The notes below the pieces were generated by a model. The model was not told the origin of the DNA and ran no database searches. It saw only the letters and a program-made list of their open reading frames with translations. A DNA stretch of 64,000 nucleotides from Flavobacterium cellulosilyticum (GTDB lineage: Bacteria > Bacteroidota > Bacteroidia > Flavobacteriales > Flavobacteriaceae): contig NZ_SMFK01000001.1 in assembly GCF_004349355.1 (NCBI RefSeq), forward strand, positions 372,001-436,000. The letters are read 5' to 3'. Both the position numbers and the translations under genes were made by a program. Each line of letters starts with the position of its first letter. The first letter of the stretch is position 1. Shown piece after piece: positions 1 to 9,900 of the stretch.

Positions 1-807
1 AAAAATATCTTGAGTACATTTACCAAAGATGTTAGCCAGTACATTTAATCGACCACGGTGAGCCATTCCCATAACGAAATGCTCCACTCCTTTTTCAGCC
101 GCCTGTTCAATTAAGGCGTCAAGTGCTGGAATAATTGTTTCTCCACCTTCTAGTGAAAAACGTTTTTGACCTACATATTTGGTATGCAAGAAATTTTCAA
201 AAGAAACGGCTTCATTCAATTTACTCAAAATTTCTTTTTTCTGGTCAACAGAAAAATTAGGCTGATTATCGTTGTGGCCTATTTTATTTTGAATCCATTC
301 AATATCATGAGGATTTCTAATATACATATATTCAACCCCAATTGATTGACAGTAAATTTTATCTAAATGTCCTAGAATCTCAGCAAGAGTACAAGGTTCT
401 ATTCCTAAAATTTTTGCTGCATCATATACAGTAGGCAAATCTGATTTTGAAAGTCCAAAATTTTCAAGGTCTAAAGTTGGCGAATAGGTTCTTCTTTTAT
501 GAACAGGGTTTGTTCTAGTAAACAAATGGCCTCTGTTTCTATAGGCATCTATTAATTTAACAACTTTAAATTCTTTGTGAATTTTTTCAGACATAGCTTC
601 AGAATCACTGGAACTAACTGGAACATTAGTTATTTGCGATACTGGAGCTGCTGATAATTCTCCGTTATAAGTTTCCATTCCAAAGTCAAAACCTTGAAAA
701 AAACTTCTCCAACTTGGTTCTACGCTATCTGGATTTTCTAGATATTGATCGTATAATTGTGCAAAAAATTCAGAATGCGCTGCGTTTAAAAATGAAAACC
801 TATCCAT
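1..807 (-). CDS. sucA: 2-oxoglutarate dehydrogenase E1 component, N-terminal part
   Basis: Partial gene; its 3' portion lies beyond the left edge. The E1 subunit performs the thiamine-diphosphate-dependent decarboxylation of 2-oxoglutarate in the TCA cycle. The translation starts MDRFSFLNAAHSEFFAQLY and has the E1-typical N-terminal pattern (PDSVEPSWRSFFQGFDFG), then a Ser/Ala-rich linker and the region RGHLFTRTNPV. It stays open to base 1, where MGMAHRGRLNVLANIF matches the conserved thiamine-domain entry. The ATG at 805-807 is the first in frame and gives the expected N-terminus. Identification is confident; nothing can be said about the missing part. Confidence 0.95.
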   Translation of the reverse strand, partial: MDRFSFLNAAHSEFFAQLYDQYLENPDSVEPSWRSFFQGFDFGMETYNGELSAAPVSQITNVPVSSSDSEAMSEKIHKEFKVVKLIDAYRNRGHLFTRTNPVHKRRTYSPTLDLENFGLSKSDLPTVYDAAKILGIEPCTLAEILGHLDKIYCQSIGVEYMYIRNPHDIEWIQNKIGHNDNQPNFSVDQKKEILSKLNEAVSFENFLHTKYVGQKRFSLEGGETIIPALDALIEQAAEKGVEHFVMGMAHRGRLNVLANIFGKCTQDIF

Positions 808-921
808 AATTATAATAATCTTCTTTTGTTAAAATAGTTCGGCAAAAGTACAATAATACTAATAGTTTCTGAATTTTTTTAAATACTTTTATACCATAAT
901 TTGTTAAAAAATTAAACACTT

Positions 922-1470
922 ATGAAAAAGCACAACTTCTTAATTGTTTCAAAATCAAATTTAATTGTCATTATCCTACTTTTTTCAGGAACTTTATTGG
1001 CCCAAAGCCAAGCAATGACTTCAAATCAACCCGATAATTTTTGGAGAAATGTTCAATTTGGTGGTGGAGTTGGTTTGAGTATTGGTAGTGGTTATACCGA
1101 TATTTCAGTATCACCAAGCGCCATTTACAATATCAACCCAATTGTTGCTGTTGGGACTGCGTTTCAATTTGGATATGTTTCTTCAAAAAATTATTACACT
1201 TCCAATATTTATGGTGCAAGCTTAATAGGTTTAATTAATCCGATTCCTGAGATTCAACTTTCGACTGAGTTAGAAGAAATCAATGTCAATACGGATTACA
1301 AATCAATTGACGGTAATAATTCTAGTAGCTTCTGGAATACTTCCTTATATTTAGGAGCTGGATATCGATCTGGAAATGTTACAATTGGAGTTCGTTACAA
1401 TGTATTATTCGACAAAAACAAAAGTTATTATAACGACCCATTTATGCCCTTTGTTAGGGTTTATTTTTAA
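922..1470 (+). CDS. small secreted beta-barrel-like envelope protein
   Basis: 182 residues, function not recognised. An N-terminal hydrophobic segment (about residues 11-27) ending in LLAQSQA looks like a Sec signal peptide. The rest is rich in alternating aromatic, Gly and Ser residues (GGGVGLSIGSGY, YLGAGYRSGNVTIGVRY) and ends in an aromatic residue (VRVYF), as small outer-membrane beta-barrels do. It is divergent from sucA, with 114 bp between them. Similar small proteins beside sucA in flavobacteria have sometimes been labelled alpha-ketoglutarate decarboxylase; no enzymatic domain is visible here, so I do not use that name. Its stop overlaps the stop of the convergent downstream gene. 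Confidence 0.7.
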   Translation: MKKHNFLIVSKSNLIVIILLFSGTLLAQSQAMTSNQPDNFWRNVQFGGGVGLSIGSGYTDISVSPSAIYNINPIVAVGTAFQFGYVSSKNYYTSNIYGASLIGLINPIPEIQLSTELEEINVNTDYKSIDGNNSSSFWNTSLYLGAGYRSGNVTIGVRYNVLFDKNKSYYNDPFMPFVRVYF

Positions 1471-1817
1471 TATTTATTTCTGAACCACACTTTTTGCCAT
1501 TCTCTTTTCAGAATCAAAAAGGAAACATTTTCAGCTAGAAGGACTAAATCTGAGCCATCCAGTTTTTTTATTTCGGCTTCAGAAACGTCAATGATATAAA
1601 GGAGATTCAGATATTCTGCAAATTTATATTGAATCAATCGGTATATTTTTTCGTGTAATTGAATTTTCAATTCCTCAGGCAAAATGCTCTTTGGAAAATC
1701 AATTCCTTCGTTGGCCAAATTAAAATCTTTATTTATTTGCTCAATTAAATTAAGATACAAAGATTCCTTCGCTGCTTCTTCAAATAATAAATCGGTATTT
1801 AAGGGACTGATGTACAA
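1467..1817 (-). CDS. conserved hypothetical protein
   Basis: 116 residues, mainly alpha-helical and acidic, with no signal peptide or membrane segment and no motif I recognise. It starts MYISPLNTDLLFEEAAKESL. It is convergent with the preceding gene: the two stop codons share bases 1468-1469. Upstream lies a low-complexity stretch of TTTTAGATT words and then a 12-bp tandem repeat, which separate it from the polyprenyl synthase gene on the same strand. The clean frame and a sensible start support a real gene; function is unknown. Confidence 0.6.
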   Translation of the reverse strand: MYISPLNTDLLFEEAAKESLYLNLIEQINKDFNLANEGIDFPKSILPEELKIQLHEKIYRLIQYKFAEYLNLLYIIDVSEAEIKKLDGSDLVLLAENVSFLILKREWQKVWFRNKY

Positions 1818-1821
1818 GGTG

Positions 1822-1851
1822 ATTTTAGATTTTAGATTGACGGTTTTAGAT
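1822..1851. repeat. TTTTAGATT low-complexity word array
   Basis: The word TTTTAGATT occurs three times in about 30 bp, just upstream of the 116-residue gene. The same word, or its complement AATCTAAAA, recurs between nuoA and nuoB and before nuoE. It looks like flavobacterial intergenic simple-repeat filler; a function is not evident. Confidence 0.5.
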
Positions 1852-1894
1852 TGCTGATATTTAGAGCAAAAAAGCGACTAATTGTTAAATAAAC

Positions 1895-1940
1895 ATTGCT
1901 ATTGACATTGCTATTGACATTGCTATTGACATTGTAATTG
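1895..1940. repeat. 12-bp tandem repeat, about 3.5 units
   Basis: The unit ATTGCTATTGAC is repeated exactly three times (1895-1930) and followed by a degenerate part unit. It lies directly downstream of the polyprenyl synthase stop codon. The 12-bp unit is itself built from a 6-bp near-repeat. Likely slippage-derived, so a candidate variable-number locus. Confidence 0.85.
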
Positions 1941-1946
1941 ATTTTT

Positions 1947-2921
1947 TTACACTTTTCTTTTCATTAAATTTTTTCCAAACTCCTTTAATATTACTTTTTT
2001 ATCATCCGAAATATTTATTTTTTTTAAGGTTTTAAATGCTTTCAAAGTGTATTTTTTTATTGCTTCTTGAGTCGCTAGTGACGCACCTGTTGCATTAAAA
2101 ATTTCCTTAACGGCATCTATTTTAATCGAATTTTCTTTTGATGAAGTCGAAAACCATTTTGTCAATTCTTCTTTTTGTTCAATAGATGAAAATTCAATTG
2201 CTTTGATATATAAATACGTTTTTTTATTTTCAATTATGTCTCCGCCCACTTGTTTTCCAAATTTTATTGGGTCTCCAAAAGCATCTAAATAATCATCCTG
2301 CAACTGGAAAGCCAACCCTAAGTTAAGCCCAAATTCATATATTAATTTTGCATTTTCTTTCGAAGTTTTAGCGACAATTGCACCCATTTTCATAGCAGCA
2401 GCAACGAGAACAGCCGTTTTGTATTCAATCATTTTAAGGTACTCCGGAATAGTAACGTCTACGCGAGTTTCAAAATCCACATCGTATTGTTGTCCTTCGC
2501 ATACTTCTAGCGCCGTTTTACTAAATAATTTCGCTAATTTCCGAAAGGTAATAGGTTCGTATTTTTCAAAATATTGGTATGCCAAAATCAACATGGCATC
2601 ACCAGAAAGAATCCCCGCATTTACATTCCATTTTTCATGAACAGTAGGTTTTCCTCTTCGTAGCGGAGCATCATCCATAATGTCATCGTGAATAAGTGAG
2701 AAATTATGAAAAACCTCAATTGCCAATGCAGCAGGCAATGCTTTTGAATATTCAGCATCAAAAATTTCAGCAGTCATTAATGTCAAGATGGGACGTATTC
2801 TTTTCCCACCTACTTGTAATATATAATCAATTGGTTGGTACAGATTTTTGGGTTCTTTTTCAATTTTGTTTTTTTCTAAATAGAGTAAGAAGTGTTCTTG
2901 ATATTGATTTATAGAAAGCAT
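1947..2921 (-). CDS. polyprenyl (probably short-chain) diphosphate synthase
   Basis: Trans-prenyltransferase that condenses isopentenyl diphosphate with allylic diphosphates. It has the first Asp-rich motif (LIHDDIMDDAPLRRG) with the usual downstream KPTVHEKW, and the second (FQLQDDYLDAFGD). A Phe five residues before the first Asp is a feature of short-chain enzymes, which suggests a C15/C20 product; this is inference. I take the ATG at 2919-2921 (MLSINQYQEHF), giving 324 residues as usual for the family; an in-frame ATG 72 bp upstream would add a Lys/Leu-rich extension atypical of these enzymes. It is cytosolic and would supply isoprenoids for quinones or carotenoids. Confidence 0.9.
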   Translation of the reverse strand: MLSINQYQEHFLLYLEKNKIEKEPKNLYQPIDYILQVGGKRIRPILTLMTAEIFDAEYSKALPAALAIEVFHNFSLIHDDIMDDAPLRRGKPTVHEKWNVNAGILSGDAMLILAYQYFEKYEPITFRKLAKLFSKTALEVCEGQQYDVDFETRVDVTIPEYLKMIEYKTAVLVAAAMKMGAIVAKTSKENAKLIYEFGLNLGLAFQLQDDYLDAFGDPIKFGKQVGGDIIENKKTYLYIKAIEFSSIEQKEELTKWFSTSSKENSIKIDAVKEIFNATGASLATQEAIKKYTLKAFKTLKKINISDDKKVILKEFGKNLMKRKV

Positions 2922-3089
2922 TTTTTTTAGTTTTTTTAAGTTTAGAAAAGCTATAAGTTGACCCAAACAACCAATAACAGCTTTCAAACACAAAAATAGA
3001 TTTTTTTATTCAGTACTCCTAAACTTATAAACGCCTAAACTTTTCGGTTTTTTTATTTTTATTTTTTTTAAAAATACTTTGGAAACTAT

Positions 3090-3120
3090 TTTGGTATTCA
3101 AAGTTTCCGTTTTATATTTG
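3090..3120 (+). promoter_or_regulatory. Bacteroidetes-type promoter of the YceI-like gene
   Basis: A TTTG at 3090-3093 and a TATATTTG box at 3113-3120 are 19 bp apart. This fits the known Bacteroidetes -33 (TTG) and -7 (TAnnTTTG) consensus. It lies 47 bp upstream of the ATG at 3168. Confidence 0.6.
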
Positions 3121-3167
3121 CATCGAAATTTAACACCATAATTTCTTGACCCTAAAAATAACTTACT

Positions 3168-3683
3168 ATGATAACAAAATGGAATATTAACGAGGAACAA
3201 TCTGATGTTTTAATAAAATTGAAAGATGCTACAATTACCTATTTAGGAGGCACAACTAATCATTTTAAAGGGTTTGTGAATCTTGATGAAGATGAAATTG
3301 AAGATGCTTCAGTAGAATTTACTATTGACAACAATTCTGCAACATCGCAAAATAGAGGCAAATCATCGCATCAAAAAAACGAAATTGGAACAAATAAAAA
3401 ACCTTTAATTCGGTTTAAATCAACTTCATTCCAGAAAATAAAAAATAACATTAATTTCTTTAAAGGCAGTTTGACTATAAAAGATATTACTCGAATAGTT
3501 GAACTCGATGCAGAATTTATTGGAATAAACAATTACAACGGCACTAAAAAAGCAGCTTTTGAAATTAAGGGCAATATTAATAGACAAGATTTTGGAATTG
3601 ACGCCAATTTTTACAATTCAAACGAAAGCTATCATTTTGGAAAAGAATTAAAATTGATTGCCAATCTAGAATTTTCAATTTAA
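3168..3683 (+). CDS. YceI-like domain protein without signal peptide
   Basis: 171 residues. It matches the YceI lipocalin-like fold: a W-x-I-(N/D) opening (KWNINEEQSDVLIKLKDATI), a central block (SVEFTIDNNSATSQN), GSLTIKDITR, and a C-terminal GxELKLIANLEFSI-type strand. YceI proteins usually bind isoprenoid-like lipids in the periplasm and carry a signal peptide. Here the first Met lies directly at the start of the mature-like domain, which implies a cytoplasmic form. The neighbouring prenyl synthase is suggestive, but the link is inference. Confidence 0.75.
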   Translation: MITKWNINEEQSDVLIKLKDATITYLGGTTNHFKGFVNLDEDEIEDASVEFTIDNNSATSQNRGKSSHQKNEIGTNKKPLIRFKSTSFQKIKNNINFFKGSLTIKDITRIVELDAEFIGINNYNGTKKAAFEIKGNINRQDFGIDANFYNSNESYHFGKELKLIANLEFSI

Positions 3684-3757
3684 ACAATATCCATCGCTAA
3701 TCTAATTTAAAACGATTTATACTGTATACGCTATTTATTAAGGCATAAAAAATTAAA

Positions 3758-4357
3758 ATGAAAGAAAAAATAATATCAAAAGCGGCAGAACTCTTCTTAA
3801 AACTAGGTTTTAAGAGTGTCACTATGGATGATATTGCTTGTGAAATGTGTATATCAAAAAAAACTATTTACAAATATTTTTGCAATAAAGAAGTCCTAAT
3901 TGAGCAAGCAACCGTGATTGTTCATGAAAATCTCCATCAAATAATTAATACCATAATTTCAAAAAAGTACAATGCAATTGCTGAAAACTTTGAAATAAGA
4001 AAAATGTTTAAAGAGATGTTTCAATCCACGGACACTTCCCCACTTTACCAATTAAAAAAACATTATCCTGAAATTTATGAAAAAGTAATGTTGAGAGAGT
4101 TAAATGAATGCCATACAGTTTTCAAACTCAATGTCGAAAAAGGCGTTGAGGAAGGTCTTTATAGAAAAGAAATTAATATTGAAAATTGCATCAAATTTTA
4201 TTACATTTTAATTTTTAGTATCAACGAAAATACTATGGAGAAAAATGTTGCAGTACAATTAGAAATACAAGCATTAGAATACCACACTAGAGCAATAGCA
4301 ACAGCCAAAGGAATTATGGAACTCGAAAAACAATTAGAAATTTTTTCAAATAATTAA
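3758..4357 (+). CDS. TetR/AcrR-family transcriptional regulator
   Basis: 199 residues. The N-terminal helix-turn-helix (about residues 5-50) is typical: AAELFLKLGFKSVTMDDIA followed by ISKKTIYKYFCNKEVLIEQA. The C-terminal part is an unassigned helical ligand-binding and dimerisation domain. The stop lies 3 bp before the TolC-family gene, so it heads the efflux operon and most likely represses it in response to a pump substrate. The substrate cannot be inferred. Confidence 0.92.
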   Translation: MKEKIISKAAELFLKLGFKSVTMDDIACEMCISKKTIYKYFCNKEVLIEQATVIVHENLHQIINTIISKKYNAIAENFEIRKMFKEMFQSTDTSPLYQLKKHYPEIYEKVMLRELNECHTVFKLNVEKGVEEGLYRKEINIENCIKFYYILIFSINENTMEKNVAVQLEIQALEYHTRAIATAKGIMELEKQLEIFSNN

Positions 4358-4360
4358 AAA

Positions 4361-5704
4361 ATGAAACAAACCTTTTACCTCTTTCTTGCACTTTTAGCTT
4401 TTACTATAAATGCACAAGAAACCAAACAGCAGTATAGTTTTAGCTTAGAACAAGCTATAGATTACGCATTAAAATACAATCGAACAGTATTAAATTCTGG
4501 TCGTAATATTGAATCTGCTTTTCAAAAAAAATGGGAAACAACTGCCGCAGGTTTACCTCAAATAGCTGGAAACATCAGTTACCAAAACAATTTTTCATTT
4601 ATGCAACAAGGAGTTACTGGTGGAGGTCCTTTTGGTGGTAGTGAAAATGAAATACAAACATTTGCTTTTGGGACGAAACACAACATGAATGCCGCGCTAA
4701 CATTAAGTCAATTGCTTTTTGATGGTTCCTATATTGTAGCCTTACAAGCTTCAAAAACGTATTTGAAATATTATGAAAACGCCAAAATAAAAACAGATCT
4801 TGATGTCAAAGAAATGACAATCAATGCGTATGGAAATGTTTTGTTAGCGCAAGAAAGTATTGCTATACTCAATAAAAATAAAGTTGTTTTAGACAAAACT
4901 TTGGCTGATACTAAAGAAATTTTGAAAAACGGTTTAATCGAAGAGGAAAATGTAGAACAATTACAAATTACATTATCTTCTGTAAATAGTCAATTAAATA
5001 ACACTACAAGATTACTGGATGTGACCTATAAAATGTTGAAAATAACTTTAGGATTAGACATAAATGATGACTTAACAGTAACGGACAAACTAGAAAATCT
5101 AACCCAATCCAATTTAGGTTCTGTTTTTACAAATACTGAATTCAACATTGAAAACAATATCAATTATCAAATTGCAACAAATTACCAACAACAAAGAGAG
5201 TTAGAATACAAACTACAAAAAAGCAAAGCATTACCTACGCTAGGTGCTAATGTGAATTTAGGATATAATTCATTTGCCAATGAATTCCGTTTTTTTAATC
5301 AAAATCAAAAATGGTTAAATTATTCTAATCTAGGTGTAGGCTTAAGTATTCCCATTTTTAGCAGTCTGGGACGTAGTGCCAAAACGCAACAAGCAAAAAT
5401 AGCACTTGAACAAGCAAAAACAGACTTAGTAGAGGCCGATCAAAAATTAAAATTACTATACGCTAGCGCAAAAAGTGAATTTGAATTTAGTATTGAAGAA
5501 TATGCAACTGCCAAAACTAATTTAGCTCTTGCCGAAAGAATTGAAAAAAAGAATCACATTAAATTTACTGAAGGAATTTCGACCAGTTTTGATTATACAG
5601 ATGCACAAAGACAATTGTATACTGCACAGCAAAAATATTTACAAACAATGGTGGATGTTATCAATAAAAAAGCAGCTTTTGAAAAAGTAATTAACAAACA
5701 ATAA
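4361..5704 (+). CDS. TolC-family outer-membrane efflux protein
   Basis: 447 residues, signal peptide MKQTFYLFLALLAFTINAQ. It has the two-fold repeated helical and strand organisation of outer-membrane efflux proteins: SLEQAIDYALKYN near the start, long Gln/Lys/Ala-rich coiled-coil stretches, and LGVGLSIPIFSSLGR around residue 325. It forms the outer-membrane exit duct of the tripartite pump encoded by the next two genes. Position, 3 bp after the TetR gene and 21 bp before the adaptor gene, supports one operon. Confidence 0.93.
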   Translation: MKQTFYLFLALLAFTINAQETKQQYSFSLEQAIDYALKYNRTVLNSGRNIESAFQKKWETTAAGLPQIAGNISYQNNFSFMQQGVTGGGPFGGSENEIQTFAFGTKHNMNAALTLSQLLFDGSYIVALQASKTYLKYYENAKIKTDLDVKEMTINAYGNVLLAQESIAILNKNKVVLDKTLADTKEILKNGLIEEENVEQLQITLSSVNSQLNNTTRLLDVTYKMLKITLGLDINDDLTVTDKLENLTQSNLGSVFTNTEFNIENNINYQIATNYQQQRELEYKLQKSKALPTLGANVNLGYNSFANEFRFFNQNQKWLNYSNLGVGLSIPIFSSLGRSAKTQQAKIALEQAKTDLVEADQKLKLLYASAKSEFEFSIEEYATAKTNLALAERIEKKNHIKFTEGISTSFDYTDAQRQLYTAQQKYLQTMVDVINKKAAFEKVINKQ

Positions 5705-5725
5705 TACTATATAATACCTATAAAT

Positions 5726-6865
5726 ATGAAAAAAATATTCCTCCTTTCAACCCTTTCCCTATTACTTTTTTCTTGCGGGAAAAAAGAAGACAATCCAAAT
5801 ATCGATACTTTAATCGAATCAAAAAATGTAACTGCTCTTCAAGCCAAAAAAGCTCTGATTCAATCCGATTTAACAAAAATTGATGAAGCTTTGGCACTAT
5901 TAGATGTAAGAAAAGAAGAAGCTTTGGTTTCTGTACTTACTGTAAAAGACACCACATTTAGTCATTATCTTGAAATCCAAGGAAACATAGACACTAAAGA
6001 AAACATTTTAGTTCAACCGGAAACTCAAGGAACTCTAGTTGCTTTGAATGTTAAAGCCGGACAAAGAGTTTCAAAAGGACAAATTCTTGGAAGAATTGAC
6101 GATGCTGGATTGAGCCAACAAGTGGCGAGTTTAGAAAACCAATATGTTTTAGCAAAAACAACTTTTGAACGTCAAAAAAATCTTTGGGATCAAAAAATTG
6201 GTTCTGAAATTCAATATTTACAAGCTCAGACTCAAATGATTTCGGCCCAAAAAAGTGTTGCTCAAATAAAAGCACAACTTTCAAAAACTGTTGTTAGAGC
6301 TCCTTTTTCTGGAACTATTGATGAAGTTTTTGTAGAGAAAGGACAAGTTGTTGCTCCTACTGCACAAGGCTTAATGCGTATCGTAAATTTATCCAACATG
6401 TACGTTTCGACATCGGTACCTGAAACCTACATTGGTAAGTTAAAAGTAGGAACTAAAGTTGATGTATTATTGACTTCATTAGACAAAACATATCAAGGAA
6501 AAGTACGTCAAATAGGGAGTTTTGTGAATCCAAGCAACAGAAGTTTTGGAATAGAAGTAAGTGTTCCAAATCCTGAAAACTTATTGCGTCCTAATCAAGT
6601 CGCCAATCTAAAAATCACAGATTATTTAAGTAAAAATACTATTGTAGTTCCTACAAATGTGATTCAAGAAGATGGTAAAAAAAACAAATTTGTTTATACC
6701 GTTACCAATTCAAATGGAAAAACAGGAGTTGCTAAAAAAGTGATTGTAAAACTAGGACAATCCTCTAATAATGTTACCGAAATTTTAAGCGGCTTAGAGT
6801 CCGAAGATATTATTGTTACCGAAGGAATAAATGCTATTTCTGACGGAATGAAACTAAACTTCTAA
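5726..6865 (+). CDS. RND efflux periplasmic adaptor (membrane fusion) lipoprotein
   Basis: 379 residues. The signal ends in the lipobox LLFSC (Cys at about residue 17), so it is probably anchored to the inner membrane by lipid. A barrel-sandwich/biotinyl-lipoyl-like part (LVALNVKAGQRVSKGQILGRID) precedes an alpha-helical hairpin (about 125-185), a second lipoyl half (VVRAPFSGTIDEVFVEKGQ) and a beta-barrel domain (TSVPETYIGKLKVGTKVDV). This is the HlyD/AcrA family order. It links the RND permease to the TolC-type channel. Confidence 0.93.
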   Translation: MKKIFLLSTLSLLLFSCGKKEDNPNIDTLIESKNVTALQAKKALIQSDLTKIDEALALLDVRKEEALVSVLTVKDTTFSHYLEIQGNIDTKENILVQPETQGTLVALNVKAGQRVSKGQILGRIDDAGLSQQVASLENQYVLAKTTFERQKNLWDQKIGSEIQYLQAQTQMISAQKSVAQIKAQLSKTVVRAPFSGTIDEVFVEKGQVVAPTAQGLMRIVNLSNMYVSTSVPETYIGKLKVGTKVDVLLTSLDKTYQGKVRQIGSFVNPSNRSFGIEVSVPNPENLLRPNQVANLKITDYLSKNTIVVPTNVIQEDGKKNKFVYTVTNSNGKTGVAKKVIVKLGQSSNNVTEILSGLESEDIIVTEGINAISDGMKLNF

Positions 6866-6867
6866 AA

Positions 6868-6958
6868 ATGTTTAATGATTTAAAAGTTTAAGATTGTTTA
6901 ATTAAAACTGTCGCATTTTAAACTTTTCAAACAATTTTAAACAACTTTAAACAAAAAT
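6868..6958. repeat. imperfect inverted repeat built of GTTTAA/TTTAAAC words
   Basis: The 95-bp gap between the adaptor and permease genes is filled by GTTTAA-type words on the left and TTTAAAC-type words on the right, which can pair as a long AT-rich hairpin. It resembles other word arrays between co-oriented genes in this window. Effect on operon expression unknown. Confidence 0.5.
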
Positions 6959-6960
6959 AT

Positions 6961-9900
6961 ATGAGTCACAAAAATAAAGAATTCGGAATATCAAGTTGGG
7001 CCGTCGACAATCGTGTTACGGTTTATATCTTGACTGCATTGATTGTAATTACTGGGGTGTATGCCTACATTACCATGCCACGTGAGGATTTCCCAGAAAT
7101 CATCGAAAATAAAGTGTACATCTCTTCTGTATTTCCTGGGAATTCAGCCGAAGATGTAGAAAAACTGGTTATCAAGCCATTAGAAAAAGAAATCAAAAAC
7201 ATCAGCGGAGTTACAAAAGTAACTTCGAGTTCATTTCAAGATTATGGAATGATTATCGCAGAATTTGATGATGATGTTACTATTGATGCTGCCAAAGTAA
7301 AAATTAAAGATAAAGTTGATAATGCCAAAGCGGATACCGATTGGCCTAATCTAGACAACGGAAGCAAAGTTGAACCTAATGTTTTTGAATTAAACATTTC
7401 TGAAGAAGTGCCTATTCTAAATATCAATTTACAAGGAAATTATACTACCCAACAACTCAAAAAGTACGGAGAATTGTTGCAAGATGACATTGAAGAAATA
7501 TCTGAAGTAAAAAAAGTAGATATTTTGGGTGTTGATGATAAAGAAGTCGAGATTGCAGTAGATATTTTCAAAATGACAGCTGCCCAAGTGACATTCGACG
7601 AAATCCAAAATGCGGTTAAATATGAAAATATGACGCTTTCGGGAGGAAACTTGGTTTCACAAGGTTCCAGAAACAACATTCGAATTGTGGGTGAAATCAA
7701 AGACCCGAAAGAACTCGAAAACATTATCGTGAAATCATACGGTGGAACGGTATATCTTAAAGATATTGCTGTTGTCAAATTCAAAGAAAAAGAAAAAACA
7801 ACCTACGCTCGCGAAAAAGGCACTGAAGTGGTGATGCTAAGTGTAAAAAAACGTTCGGGTCAAAATATGATTTCGGCCATTGAACAAGTAAAAGAACGTG
7901 TCGAAAAAGCACAAGCTTCTTATTTGCCTAAAAACCTAAAAATCGAAATGACCAACGACCAATCTTCTCGTGTGGAACACCAGGTGGATGAATTGTCGAA
8001 TCACATTATTTTCGGGATCATATTAGTAATGATTGTGTTGATGTTCACGATGGGATTGCGAAATTCCTTATTCGTAGGAGCTGCCATTCCTCTATCGATG
8101 ATGATTGCATTTGCCATTTTATCGGCTTTAGGTTTAACCTTGAACACGATGGTGTTGTTTGGATTGGTAATGGGATTAGGAATGTTAGTCGATGATGGTA
8201 TTGTGGTCGTCGATAATGTATTTGCCAATATGAAAAAAGGATTACCTCGAATTGAAGCTTCGAAAGTGGGAATTGGCGAAATCGCTTGGCCCGTAATTTC
8301 ATCAACTGCAACAACCTTGATGGCGTTCCTGCCTTTTGCATTATGGCCAGGAACTATGGGAAAATTTATGAAATATTTCCCAATGACATTGACTGTGACA
8401 TTGACTGCCTCTTTATTTGTAGCAATGGTTGTCAACGCTGCAATGACAGGAGGTTCGATGGATATTGAAGACAAAAATATATCTAAAAAGAACTTAAAGT
8501 TCTACACTATTTTATTTTTAGCATTCGGAATATTCTTGGCGTTTATTGGTTCAAAATATACGTATGACAGTAAACTATTAAGAGGAATTGGGCATTTGTT
8601 GCTGATTTCAACAGCCTTGATGTGGATGTATTTCTTAAAGATTTATCAATGGACTCAAGATTTTCAACACAGTTTCTTTCCAAAATTAGAAGATAAATAC
8701 AAAGCGTTTTTAGCAAAAATTCTGACCAAAAATAAATCTTGGTATGCCTTAATTGGAATTATTGGTTTATTGTTTTTCTCCTTTGTATTACTAGGTATTT
8801 TTCCAAGAAAAGTATTGTTTTTTCCTGACAATATTCCAAATCAGGTGATTGCTTATATCGAATATCCTCAAGGAACTACGATCGAAAAAACAAATAAAGC
8901 TACTTTGTTTGTAGAAAATCAAGTGATTGCCATATTACAAAAATATGTAGATCCTAAAACTGACAAAAACTTCCTAGCTGAATCTATTGTTTCACAAGTA
9001 GGAATTGGAGCTGGAAATCCAAATGTTGATGCAGGATCCGCTTCAGAAACACCTTTTAAAGGTAAAGTTACGGTGAGTTTTTCGGAATTTAAATTCCGCA
9101 AAGGCATTAATACTTCGGATATTTTAGAAGAAATTCGTTCCAATGTAAAAGCCATTGCTGGAGCCACGATAACTGTTGAAAAAGATGCCAATGGTCCGCC
9201 TGCAGGTTATCCGATTAGTATTGAATTGAAAGGTACAGATTATGATTTGATGTTGATAGAAGCCGATAAAATGATTGCTTTTGTCAATTCAAAAAATATT
9301 CCTGGAATCGAGAAATTAAGTATTGACATCAATAAAGGCAGTCCAGAACTGGAAGTAAAAGTCGATAGAGTAAATGCAGGAAGCATGGGTGTTTCTACAG
9401 GACAACTGGGTTTTGCTTTACGTCGTTCCGTTTATGGTCAAGAAATTTCGACGTTTAAAGAAGGAGATGACGATTACAATATTGTCATGCGCATGCAGGA
9501 TGATCAGCGTAAAAATGAAAATATTCTTTTCAATCAATCGTTGACGTTTAGAAACCAGAATAACGGACAAATAGTACAAGTTCCTATTTCTGCCGTTTCT
9601 AGCACTGAAAAAACAAAGACTTACAATCAGATTAAGAGAAAGAATCACAAGCGAATCATGACTATTTATTCTAATGTCTTGACAGGTTTTAATGGTGATG
9701 AGATTACCAAACAAATTAAGACTGAATTGCAACACTATGAGTTGCCAAAAGACGTGAGTTATTCCTTCTCTGGAGTGCAAGAAGAACAAGGCAAAAACCA
9801 AAGTTTCTTGATGTATGCGTTGTTCTTGGCCTTAGCAGGAATTACCTTAATCATTGTATTGCAATTTAATTCAGTATCGAAAACTTTAGTGATATTATTC

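Noticed and set aside
922..1470. Labelling the small gene beside sucA as alpha-ketoglutarate decarboxylase
   Set aside because: The protein has a signal peptide and beta-barrel-like pattern and no thiamine-dependent domain; the name would be a neighbour-based misannotation.
8001..8474. Long antisense open frames within the RND permease gene
   Set aside because: Shadow frames of a strongly conserved gene with no independent start context or family match.
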